Shown in pieces: positions 1 to 10,139 of a stretch of DNA of 64,000 nt. The notes beneath the pieces are model-generated. The model saw only the letters and a list, made by a program, of their open reading frames with translations, had not been told where the DNA came from and made no database searches. Source of the DNA: Cheiracanthium punctorium (Eukaryota; Arthropoda; Arachnida; Araneae; Cheiracanthiidae); NCBI GenBank assembly GCA_038373885.1, contig JAWZYV010014418.1:1116001-1180000 (forward strand). The letters run 5' to 3'. How positions within the stretch are numbered: the first letter of the stretch is position 1; each line of letters opens with the position of its first letter. The position numbers and the translations under genes are program-made.

Positions 1-298
1 ATTTTCTCCAACGTCGTTCAATATAAGGTTCCGAATGAGAAATGCAGACTTATCTTTGTGTTATTGGAAAATATGAAAGCTAGCGTGTCGTCTTTGAATT
101 AAAAAAACGGGATGTCTGGAAGCGGCTACGTGTATGCACAATGATAGAACGTTTAATTTTAATTAAATGACCAAGCGATAGATTTCACAGTTGCATTTAA
201 ATTTTTACTCTGATAGAATCTTGCTACTCTTTTTACTTTGTTTATTCTGTTCTTTTTTTACGGAAAATGAAATTTTAATTGCATACTAAATAATTGAG

Positions 299-320
299 AT
301 ATATATATATATATATATAT
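299..320. repeat. (AT)n microsatellite
   Basis: About 11 uninterrupted AT dinucleotides. A similar, less perfect TA tract lies at 800-828. Both are ordinary simple repeats. Confidence 0.9.
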
Positions 321-495
321 AACTAATAAGTAAAACACAAAACATACTGCAAATAAGACGTATCTCGCATACAAATATAACAGCTTTAAGCAAGAATTAA
401 AAAGCACATTTTGAAAAGAAAATAAATAAAAATAAAAATAAAAAAATTAATCCAAATAAAGTGCAAGAATTAATGTGAAAATAGAATGGAACGGA

Positions 496-634
496 AATTA
501 TAACCACTGTCACCATCTTCAGGGACCACAAACAGTGGATTATAATTAAAAGCAAAACAAAATAGTAGGGTTTCGGTTGTGTGGCATATCAAAAGAGATA
601 TTAACTCCACACGTTCTGGGCCCTACCCTACTAT
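496..634. repeat. Two adjacent stem-loops
   Basis: The first hairpin pairs 496-510 with 532-547, a 15-bp arm with one bulged base and a spacer of about 21 nt. The second (562-634) pairs ATAGTAGGGT (562-571) with ACCCTACTAT (625-634), GTGTGG (579-584) with CCACAC (607-612) and ATATC with GATAT nearest the loop. On the minus strand the block contains CTGAAGA and CCGAAAC, words common in terminal regions of Penelope-like retroelements, so a decayed repeat end is the leading explanation. No open reading frame is associated. Confidence 0.6.
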
Positions 635-3185
635 ATAAAGGAAAGAAGAAATTAAAAAGATAACAAAAATTAGAAATAGCAATTATAAATCAGCATACCA
701 GACCTTGAGCACATGGAAATCTCATTTGAACAAGTAATATGTGTTGCCAATGTTAAGAATTGTAAAAAGTGAAAAATGGTGTTGCCACAAAATAAAAGTG
801 TATATATATATATATATACATATATAATATTATGCCTTTTTTGGATACGATTTTATGTTCATTGTTGTATTGTTGAATATATTGGACTACCATAACTGCT
901 GTTAAATGATTGAATGATTCCTTGATTCGTAAGTTTAGCCATTTTACTATATATATAGTTTTCTTCGAATGTACTGTCAGATGGGGGTCAGTTATCCCTG
1001 AAAAGGCCTCTAGTTCTTAATAGACAAAAACAATAAGAGTAATGTTCTTACTTATTATAATTCTTGTACACAAGTTGTCAAATATTATTTAATCACTTAC
1101 ATACGCCTATGCGGAATAACCTATTTCAATAAAACATATTTTTACTCTTTAGCCTTCGTTTATAACATGTATATTCCACATTTTAGCTAATGGCGTGGAA
1201 TGAAGTATTTACCTATCTTATTTTGAGGCTGTTGGTTTTCATTTCAGTAAAGCTCTATTAAGGCTGTACTCTTTGGAAATCATGGAACTTTCGAACAGAT
1301 TTTTACAGAATTTAATTGCGTTAGAGACTCAAATTTAGAATGTCTCTTTACAAGTTACATTGTTCGTAATACTGCTATAGGTGGTAATTTACAATACACC
1401 TATAGCAGTTACGGAACATTCAGGAAAAAAGTTTAACATACGAAATTTTGCAATATTTCCCTAAATAAAAAACTCTTCGGCCCATTTTTAAAGGCAATTT
1501 TTGTGCTTATAATATTTTTCTGAAATTCGCATAGAACATACAGCTTTACTGTTAGTTTTAGTCCATAATGCACCGAGTGAAGTAGCATTATTAATTTTTA
1601 GAATTAATTTAATGTTTAACAAGATTGGTTTGTTTTCAAAGCTTTTCAAAAGTCCCGTTACGGCGGCCGCTCTAACTCTATGTGTGGAACGAACACCTTT
1701 AAGTAACAAATATATGAAACCAGTCGAACTAATGTCCATGTAGAAGTCGCAATAACTGCGCGTTGTGATTAATGACATTGTAAACAGAATTAAAGCAGAG
1801 GGCTTTTTTAATTCTGATCGCGTTTGAACGATTAATGCTTTACGAATTTTACTCGTTGTTAAAGATTTTTTCAATAGCTCGTTAAAATAATTCTAGATAA
1901 TTTTTTCAATTTCTATGCTCTCTCATTCGACTTTATACATAATAGATAAATCTTTTGTGTGTGTGGTTTTTGTTAGAACCCGAAATTTTCTAAGCATCCT
2001 TTATTGGATTTGTGTTTGGTTAATAGAGAAAACTACATAATTTTATGAGGAATATGGAGTTTTTTAGACACACGGACATTTTTTACACTAAAATAAAATA
2101 AATATTTCTGAAAAGGAAGCATTTTAGTTTGAAAGACTAGGACATAAATACTGCTTTCCTATCCCTACCAGTTGTAAAGAAAATGAACTATTACCTTTTG
2201 ATATCTGATTGTTTTTCAAAGGTTGTTGACTCTTTTCGGTCTTTATTCTTTGGTGTTTTTACACCCGTAATTCACCTATTTATCAAAGGGTTCAAATCGG
2301 AGATGAACCGGTAAAACAAATATATATATATCGAAGTTATCAGTCACTGAAAGGTAATATTTTGGTCTCGGTTTTCTGTTAATTTCTTTTCAATAATAAG
2401 TCTTTCAGACAAACACATTATTGATATGTGTTATATAATGGCTGCAAGAAAAATGCTGAGATAAAAGATATTTTACCTAAACTTATGGTATTAGGGGTAC
2501 TACTACACAAAAACATTATTGACAAAAATTAGAATTTCTTTAAAAGTAAAATATATATTTTTATTATATATATATTGTTAATCAATAATCTTTTCACAAA
2601 AAATATCTATTAGTAATATTATTCAGAACTTCCGAACATAGTTATTGAAAAAAACAAACAAACAAAAACAAAAACACGAAATGAATGTCTACGATTTGAT
2701 TAGCTTAAATTTCGGACTAGAGCTTAAACTCAAATAAAATTCCTTGATGTTGGTCTTAAAATAACGAGTTCCTAGTTATCGTGTAATGTGGTTATACCTT
2801 CAGATTTCCGCACCTTTATCCGTTTCTGATATAAATATATGTAGAAGAAAGGTTCGAATTGATGTAAACCCCAGTTCATCTCTTACTGATGATTTGAAAT
2901 AGGCATTAATATTCGATCTGGAGAGAGAAGGGGGGGGGATTTTTATTTTGAAATCTTGTTATATGACGTTGCGACCCAAAAAGCATGAAAACATCGGACC
3001 TAACAAATCCAGAAAACAATAATTATAATGTTTAACAGAATTTCACCGAACGGCACTGATTCCATTCTCAGATTTTTGCTTCCTTTATGAATTATTAAGT
3101 AGCACGCTATATGACGCTTTATAATTTATAATGTATATTATATTTAACATATATTAAATATTTTACTTATATATCTAATGAATAT
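635..3185. other. AT-rich non-coding stretch
   Basis: No gene, transposon end or RNA gene recognised here apart from the hairpin at 1361-1418. The longest open frames are under 130 codons and show no recognisable domain. Confidence 0.6.
1361..1418. repeat. Long imperfect hairpin
   Basis: ACTGCTATAGGTG (1371-1383) pairs perfectly with CACCTATAGCAGT (1397-1409) around a 13-nt loop. The stem continues outward through GTA/TAC after a 2-nt bulge and then TGTTC with GGAACA with one bulge, giving about 21 paired positions in 58 nt. Size and bulge pattern would suit a small pre-miRNA-like hairpin, but a cruciform relic of a tiny mobile element is equally possible. Confidence 0.7.
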
Positions 3186-3206
3186 TTATTTTCTTTTAGG
3201 TAAGTG
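3171..3206 (+). promoter_or_regulatory. Candidate recursive splice site (ratchet point)
   Basis: A pyrimidine-rich tract, TTTATTTTCTTTTAG, ends at 3199 and is followed immediately by a strong donor, GTAAGTG, from 3200. A CTAAT branch-point-like word has its A at 3178, about 21 nt upstream of the AG. A 3' splice site abutting a 5' splice site with no exon between is the signature of recursive splicing in long arthropod introns. AGGTAAGT alone should occur about once per strand by chance in DNA of this composition, so the support comes from the added polypyrimidine tract and branch-point word. Confidence 0.4.
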
Positions 3207-4224
3207 AATCAAATTTAACACTGAAATTTTACGAGGGAGAATGTATGGTAAGCTAACTTGTTTAAATTATACATAGATCAGAGCCATGATGCACTGTACA
3301 CTGATGGGAATTTACCTTTTAAATTGGGGGTTTTGAAAATTTATAGACAACAAAAAAGGACGTAAATTATAGTGTATAGGTGTAAATGAGCTAAAGGCTA
3401 ATGACCGTCAATTTACTGGCGTATCGGTAAATAGCTGAAATGAGTCATTTACTCTAAAAAATTTGCATGTGAAAAAAGGATCTCTGCCCACAATTTAACT
3501 ACTGTCAACTGACCATTCTGGTGAAATTTATGTCCGTGTATATAAATTTTAACTTAATTATTGTCTGAAAATATTCGCTTTCTCATCTCCCTAAAATCTG
3601 AAATCCTTCAATTTATTTGTTGCTTATTGCAAGGATGTCATGCAGTGTTTTATTAACGGATTGGTTGTTGCATCACTTTGCATAATCTTTGAGAATTATC
3701 AGTCACATTACGGGAGATTCTCTTACGCGGGCAAACTGTTTATGTCCATACAGGTAAAATTATTTGGCGCTTTACGTTTCGAAGTTATCTTTATGCCTTG
3801 GCGACTTATCGCCGAATTGGCTCTGTCTTCATTGAACGATACCGATCGTTTGGACTTCCATTATTCTTGCAAATAGTGTTTCGAGTGTCCATATATTGGT
3901 CCACTTTGGACGTAAGGTAATATAATACTTCCCAAGAGCCCTCCTTTGAGGAGATACGTTTTGATGTATTTTCTCTTTCTCTCTCTTCGGCTTTTCTTCT
4001 GCCGTGCTCTTGTTTTTATGTTGACCAAGCATTGCACTCGAATACTAGTTTACTGGAGTTAAGTAGTCTAACATTACTAAATTCTACAGAAATAAGAAAA
4101 ATATTACTGTTTTCAAAATTTAACGCATTAAAAACTTTGTATTAAATGCGTAGATGAGTTTTAAAAAAATAATCGCGCTAATTTAGAGCGATACGAAGTA
4201 TTTTAAATTTCTTCAAGAGTGAAA
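3207..4224. other. Non-coding stretch
   Basis: No gene recognised. The part at about 3600-4060 is less AT-rich and more complex than its surroundings. A 78-codon open frame at 3640-3876 shows no recognisable domain. Confidence 0.5.
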
Positions 4225-4226
4225 TA

Positions 4227-5731
4227 CACTCATGTCCATAAATTAAGGATAATGAAGTTCAGGCAAAGAAAGAGAAAGAAGCAAAACAAATTTGACTTAT
4301 TTGTAAAGTCTATTTATTAAACAAAAAGTAAAGAGCAAAAAAGATGCTATATGTTTGACATAATTAATAAAAATTGCAAGTTTTACTCCCTTGACCAAAT
4401 TTCAAAAAAGAACCTATTTACAAAAAACAGTATAACATGGTTAGTAGGATGGTTAATAAGGAGTATGTCTCCCGGACGATGCAATACAGGCCTGACAACG
4501 CCTAGGCATGCTGAGTATCAAATGATCAATCTGATCTTGGGGAATATTACACCACTCATCAAGCAATGCACTCCGAAGTTCCGGTAGACAGGTGGGAGGG
4601 GGTTGACGGGCTGCAATTCGTCGGCCAAGCATATCCCACACATGCTCTATTGGATTCAAGTCCGGTGAGTATGCTGGCCAATGCATACGGGTGATATCCT
4701 CCGATTGAAGGCATTCGTCTACAATGTTTGCACGGTGAGGACGGGCGTTGTCATCCATAAACACAAATTCAGCACCCATGGCGCCCCGAAACAAACGTAC
4801 ATGTTGTTCCAGAATGACATCCCGATAGAAGTGGCCTGTCATCGTTACACTCTGAACATGCAGGTCAATTCTGGAACCAAGAATAATTCCTCCCCAAACG
4901 AGCCATCCTGCACCACCGTAACGGTGTCTTTCAATGGTGTTCTCTTGGTGGTAACGGGTACCTGGCGCTCTCCAGATGAATGTCCGGCGAGAATCAGACT
5001 CCAAACTAAACCTGGACTCGTCGGAAAACATCACACAAGACCACTGTTGCGGTGTCCACAATGCATGCTCTCTACTCCAGGTTAATCGCAGGCGACAGTG
5101 AGTTGCGGTAAGTGGAACACATCTGACAGGCCTACGAGCATATAGACCAATGTGCCCTAAGCGTCTGTACACGGTCTGCCTTGAAACTGTCGTACCGGTA
5201 GCTGAAGAGAGCTGACGAGACAGGTCTGATGCTGTACTCCGTCTGTTTCTTTTGGCAGTAACTGCCAAATAGCGGTCCTCATTCGGCGTTGTAACTCGGG
5301 GGCGACCTGTGCTGTAACGTCTACTCACATTACCATCATCTTGGAATCGTTGCCAAAGCCTGGAGATGACACTCTGGGTGATTCCAAGTTCCTCGGATAA
5401 TTCCAGCTGGGTACGTCCACATTCCAGTCGTCCGATAATTCTGCCACGTAAAACATCATCCAAATGCCTCCTTTGTGCCATAACTATGCGGTTTTTGCAC
5501 TGAAAGGCTTTCACAGCGCTTGTGAACAATTTTACTTCTTTGCCACCATTCCTTATATACCCCTCTCTTACACTCTCGTCATTGTGACGTACCATCCACG
5601 CCATCTGGTGGTTTCCTGTAATTTGCATATTCTTCTTCAAGATGTGTGTGATCATTCCACAGGTGAAATTTTTATTTTAGAGATCAATTTCTGTGTGATT
5701 CTGAATTATCCTTAATTTATGGACATGAGTG
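4227..5731 (-). mobile_element. Complete Tc1-like DNA transposon
   Basis: This is a 1505-bp element bounded by TA dinucleotides (4225-4226 and 5732-5733), the target duplication of Tc1/mariner elements. The terminal inverted repeats are identical over 27 bp (4227-4253 and 5705-5731) and begin CACTCATGTCCATAAATTAA. They enclose one full-length transposase on the minus strand. Perfect ends, clean TA duplications and an uninterrupted gene indicate a recent insertion that may still be mobile. It sits in otherwise unannotated AT-rich DNA, and its higher GC content stands out. Confidence 0.96.
4453..5481 (-). CDS. Tc1-like DD34E transposase
   Basis: This 342-residue protein would bind the element's terminal repeats and catalyse cut-and-paste transposition into TA sites. 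Residues about 10-47 form the first helix-turn-helix (ELSEELGITQSVISRLWQRF), a second DNA-binding part follows to about 110, and the GRPR linker motif is at 59-62. The catalytic triad is D154 (in FSDESRF), D244 (in MDDNARPH) and E279 (in SPDLNPIEHVW), with 34 residues between the last two. The Gly-rich box is WGG at 196-198. Length matches the usual 340 or so. The frame stays open upstream to 5655 (58 extra codons), but MAQRRHLDD at 5481 fits typical family starts, so I chose it. No stop or frameshift is present, so activity is plausible but unproven. Confidence 0.95.
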   Translation of the reverse strand: MAQRRHLDDVLRGRIIGRLECGRTQLELSEELGITQSVISRLWQRFQDDGNVSRRYSTGRPRVTTPNEDRYLAVTAKRNRRSTASDLSRQLSSATGTTVSRQTVYRRLGHIGLYARRPVRCVPLTATHCRLRLTWSREHALWTPQQWSCVMFSDESRFSLESDSRRTFIWRAPGTRYHQENTIERHRYGGAGWLVWGGIILGSRIDLHVQSVTMTGHFYRDVILEQHVRLFRGAMGAEFVFMDDNARPHRANIVDECLQSEDITRMHWPAYSPDLNPIEHVWDMLGRRIAARQPPPTCLPELRSALLDEWCNIPQDQIDHLILSMPRRCQACIASSGRHTPY

Positions 5732-5733
5732 TA

Positions 5734-8700
5734 GTTATAAACCGATACGAACCTAGAAAGCGCTCTCAAAAGAAGAGAGAAATTTTTATTTCTTGTAACT
5801 GCGTAGAATTAGTTGTATGTTTATTTCATTCGAGATTTCTTATAAGTTTTAACTCCGCGTAAAGTCTTTGCCTCAGAGAAAACTCACAAGATGAAAAATT
5901 AGCTCTTAAAAGTCAGTGAAATGTCATGAAAAGTTTAAATTTTCTTTAAAAGCCCGAAAAATCACCATGAAATATTAAAAATGTCATTCCTCCTCCTTTC
6001 CTATATTTTTTGTCTTTCATTTTCTGTTTTCTAGCAATCTTCCCAGACTTAAAAGAATAAGTAATATAAAATAATAATAATAATAAATAAATAAATCTTT
6101 TAAAAAATATTTTATATTTTGCTATAAGTTTAGGCATTTTTATTTAAAATACCTAAATATTTCATCGTTTATGAGTGGGATTGCTCGGTTTTACTTTCAT
6201 TAGAACTGAAGAATGTGGAGTTGTTTGCCAAATAACCTTGTTTACTGATACTATCAGAAATTTATCCTGAATTGTCAATTAAAGTGGTTGTGAAAAAACT
6301 TATTTCATCCCTGTAAAGCTCTTAAATAAATCCTGATTTTTTATAGATGGAACCGGATATGCAACCTTCTTTGATATAAATATAATTGTATTCTTTATGA
6401 TAGAGGGGGAGCATAATTTTGTTCTTAATCATGCTGTAGTAATGTAATTAGTGTAGAGTGGGACACGTATTTAACATATAAACAGGAGGTAGTCTCTCAA
6501 TACTCATCTTATTGCTATATATGAATCGCCCAAATGCAAAACCCGTTAAATAAAAAAAATAGATTATAACGCCATATTTTTCTTTAAATTAACCTTTGTG
6601 CATTCTCACAAATAAAACTTTAGTAAAAAAATTCAAAGCCATTGAAATAAAGCTCTGAAAATCGCATACTGCTGCATAACTCTGTAAATCCATCTTGCTG
6701 ACTGCCGTTATATCCATTTGATTCGACCTAAATCAAAACTCCTTAAATTCCAGATATTTTCCCTCCATTGTTTTTGTTTTAAATTATTACCGGCACTGTA
6801 TTAATATTTTTCACGTATTTTGTGTCTTTAGTGTATTTTACTGTGATCAAGTCATTTTTTATCGTCTTTTTAGCTATTTTTTAAACATAATTTTACTTTT
6901 TAATCATTTTATCATTCGACTGCTGTAAACATTTGCCTCACCCCATGGTACCGGATCAGTCAGCTTAATCATGGCAAGCTTACATCTACAATTTTATAAT
7001 CTGTGTTGGACATTACGAAGTCCAATTACCAAGAAAACACTTTTTGTCATGCATGTACAAAAAATATGCACGTCAAAAAGTTAATTGAGAGAGCATCAGC
7101 TCTTTCAATTGCTTGTACAAAATTTACCTATTCGAAATTTCTACTGTTCGTGTGGTATGGGATGACTGTAGGGGCTAGAATAAATGAATTCGTACCTTAA
7201 TGAAGAATTCGTACTATTTCACAACTTGATAAATTCTACATGCAGCAGCAAAATTCTGTAAATCCAACTCAATTAGTTAAATAACATAATTAGTTAATAA
7301 CATAGTTAGTTAATAACATTAAACTTCACCATATATAGGAAAAGCACTGATGAAATTGGACAGAACGAGCTTTTGCACTAAAATGCCGAATTTCAAGCAA
7401 CCAGCATGAAAAATAAACTCCGCAGAAGTTTTTTTTTCACTTCCTGTAAAAAAATCTGTATGGCGCTCAACGAGTTTTGAAACTGGCCAGCTAATATTAT
7501 CTCAATACTTATATTTTAGCGATAAACTAAAACATTTTGAAGAACCCTGTATAAAGCTCAAAAAATTTCATTTAAAAAAATCCCTGTGTAGTGACAGGAA
7601 TTCTGTTGCCTCAAATTTATCAAATTTTTTAAATCGTACTCAACCGATTATGGGGGATTTGGGGAATGGTAAAACCGATTCCCCAAATTGGACTAATATT
7701 CACATGTTTAATGAAAAATGTTGCGTTGACGTTTAAAAGCTTTGTAAGCTATTGACTGTGTTAGTTCAGTGGAATAGTCGTGAATACTTCATGACTTTTT
7801 CACTAGCTCTATCATTTACCAAATAATATAATGTTGACTTCTTTTTAGAGAAGGAATTTTGTAAAAATCGTTTCAATATTTAAGTATTAAGTTTATTTTT
7901 AGAACGATTTAAAAATATGTATATGTTCAATTCTTGTACCCCGTGCGAATTATTTCGCGTAATGTTTCTGTTCTAAAGATCTTATTACCTCTATAAAAAT
8001 TAAGTCCGGACGTATTAATACGACAATTGGAGTGATTTCTTATTCTGACTTGATAGACGCTGTTGTGTTTTAATAAACATTATTGCTAAAAAATGAAGCA
8101 AACATCCTTCCAAAATTATATCTTTTCTACTCTAGCTCCTGTCTCAGCTTTAAAAACTGTCAAGATACAGTTAAAAGAAAGTGCTATGGTTAAAATCTTG
8201 ATAAAAACATTCTGTTTTCCGTTTTATTTTTGATAGACATCGCCTTAAAACTTCAGAACCACATATCCTAATTCCTAGCTTCTAAGCAACATCTAAAAGA
8301 ATCTTATGTTCTTTCCAATGACGTGAAGTGCTTATAATGAAGTCTTTGTCGGAAAAAAGTCTTTGTCGGAAAAATTTACACAGTTTTATCAACTACATAT
8401 ATGCATACAAAAGCTGGATGTGCAATATGATTCGCATACATAAAACATCATATTACAGGAATGTATTTTTGGCATGGAACATTTATAAATCCAAAAATTT
8501 CTTGTTCTAAACTTCTATTTCCTTAAACTAACGTTCAACTTCTAACGTAAAATTAAAAAAAAAGTCCCATCGAAGGACTAGTGGGTAAAATCAATTAATA
8601 CTCATTAAACTTCGATCAACTGAGTGAAACCGAATTTCAAATGACTGTCACATTTTCTGTGACTTTATTTTAGAAAATATTGAGCGTAAGGTTGAGGAAT

Positions 8701-9868
8701 AAATACAGTTGCAGAATAGCCTTTAACAGAGTATTTTTTTCGTTGAAAACATATAAAAATTGCTTTTTTCTCTATAAAATATTATAAAACATGCAAAAAA
8801 TTAAAATTAAATGATAAACCAATTTCATTAAACTAAAATTATTTCTATAACCAGTTTCCTAGTTCTATTGTGGGAAATTTGGATGCAGTTTTAAGTTGGT
8901 ATTTTGTCTACCAACCAATAAAAAGTAAGGCATCCACTTTCGTAGTAGTTCATGTGAATAAGAGGAAAATTGTTTCTTATAACACAAAACTGTTTAATTT
9001 CATCATAAAACTGTGTATTAAACCCTATTTGTAAATTTCCTTTATGTCTCCAATGGCTCCTTCTGGAGTTTAACGATGGTTTTAATGAATGTCCAACCCA
9101 TAAACATTATAGAAATTAAAGTTAGATCAAATAGTTCGCTCATATGAAACATTTAGCCAGCAGAAGATGCCCGAGTCCAATTTCATTTAAGATAAAATCA
9201 TGTCGGTATGTTTTATTGGTAAACGATTTGTAACGATCGGCTAGCGTAATTTATTCATTACAGAAGATTTTCATCGTAATCGAACATTCAACAAACGATA
9301 ACGTTAAAATTATATCAGATAATGGGAATCATTTTAAGAACTTTGCATACCTATAATTGTGTTTTATCAGTAAAGCATTTGAGCTGTTGGGCTAGTATTT
9401 TAATTTTTTAAAATCATGTTAACTGTAATTCAACACATTATGTATGAAATTATGCTATTTGAGTTCTAGCAAATAATAAAAGAGAAATATTCGATAAATC
9501 AGCTATAAGTTAAATTTTTTCCTTAAAGCTTCATTTTAAACTGATTAGTTTTATTTATTAGTTTAAAAGAACTTTTGTTGAAAGACAAAAACGTATTTTT
9601 TTAGACACGCAGGTAGACACTCAACTCATTCAGACATGGGACTTTTTGTAGAGTTTAAGGAGAAATTTCTTTAAATAATCATGGAAAAATTCAGAAATGT
9701 TTCGGGATTTCCCTGAAAATCAAACTTAAAGCTTCTGATGCTCATAATTGTTAGAACAACAAAAACATATAATCGAGTGTTGAGAAACGCATTGAAACAC
9801 AAAGTTATTTAGATGCTAAAAGCTTTGGCCAAACTTGCTGTCTTGTTTGTAAGCTAGAAAGGTAGCGA
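5734..9868. other. AT-rich non-coding stretch
   Basis: No gene or transposon recognised in this 4.1 kb. It contains the hairpin at 7657-7688 and a short direct repeat of AGTCTTTGTCGGAAAAA near 8340-8376. Confidence 0.6.
7657..7688. repeat. GC-containing perfect hairpin
   Basis: ATTTGGGGAAT (7657-7667) is perfectly complementary to ATTCCCCAAAT (7678-7688). The 10-nt loop can form a further GGT/ACC mini-stem with one bulged G. Four consecutive G-C pairs in such AT-rich DNA make chance less likely. Function unknown. Confidence 0.7.
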
Positions 9869-9869
9869 A

Positions 9870-10135
9870 TTAGCGCACCTTGGCGGTATGGCTGAGCGCT
9901 TGCGTCGCCAAGGGCTCCCTCTTCCACCTAGCCGCCCCAGCTAGCTACTCAGCTTTCAGAGCGGGGTGCACTCAGCGGCAAAAGCATGCGCCCCTTTCGG
10001 CCGCAAAGATCCAATGTTTTTCTGCATATTTCCGCGCCCTTCGCCTTCTCTGTAAGCCAAATGTTGTCACTTCTCCGGTTCTTACAGACGCTGGCCGCAT
10101 GTGCTAATGACTCCGGCGAATTTCAGTTGCGGCAA
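9870..10135. other. Isolated GC-rich, CpG-containing island
   Basis: About 260 bp with clearly higher GC and several CpG and GCGC sites, against roughly 70% AT around it. It opens with inverted 8-mers CCTTGGCG (9878-9885) and CGCCAAGG (9906-9913). GGCTGAGCGC between them resembles a tRNA-type box A, but I see no matching box B. A 75-codon open frame (9880-10107) lacks an ATG start and any recognisable domain. It could be a promoter or CpG island, a non-coding exon, or a fragment of a GC-rich repeat; the sequence alone does not decide. Confidence 0.5.
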
Positions 10136-10139
10136 AGTA

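Noticed and set aside
3640..3876. 78-codon open frame with a hydrophobic start
   Set aside because: No domain, no flanking splice sites that extend it, and comparable frames are scattered over the whole window.
4351..5715. Plus-strand open frames inside the Tc1-like element
   Set aside because: They lie antisense to the transposase and have no independent support.
9880..10107. 75-codon open frame in the GC-rich island
   Set aside because: It starts at TTG rather than ATG, has no recognisable domain, and open frames of this size are expected where GC rises.
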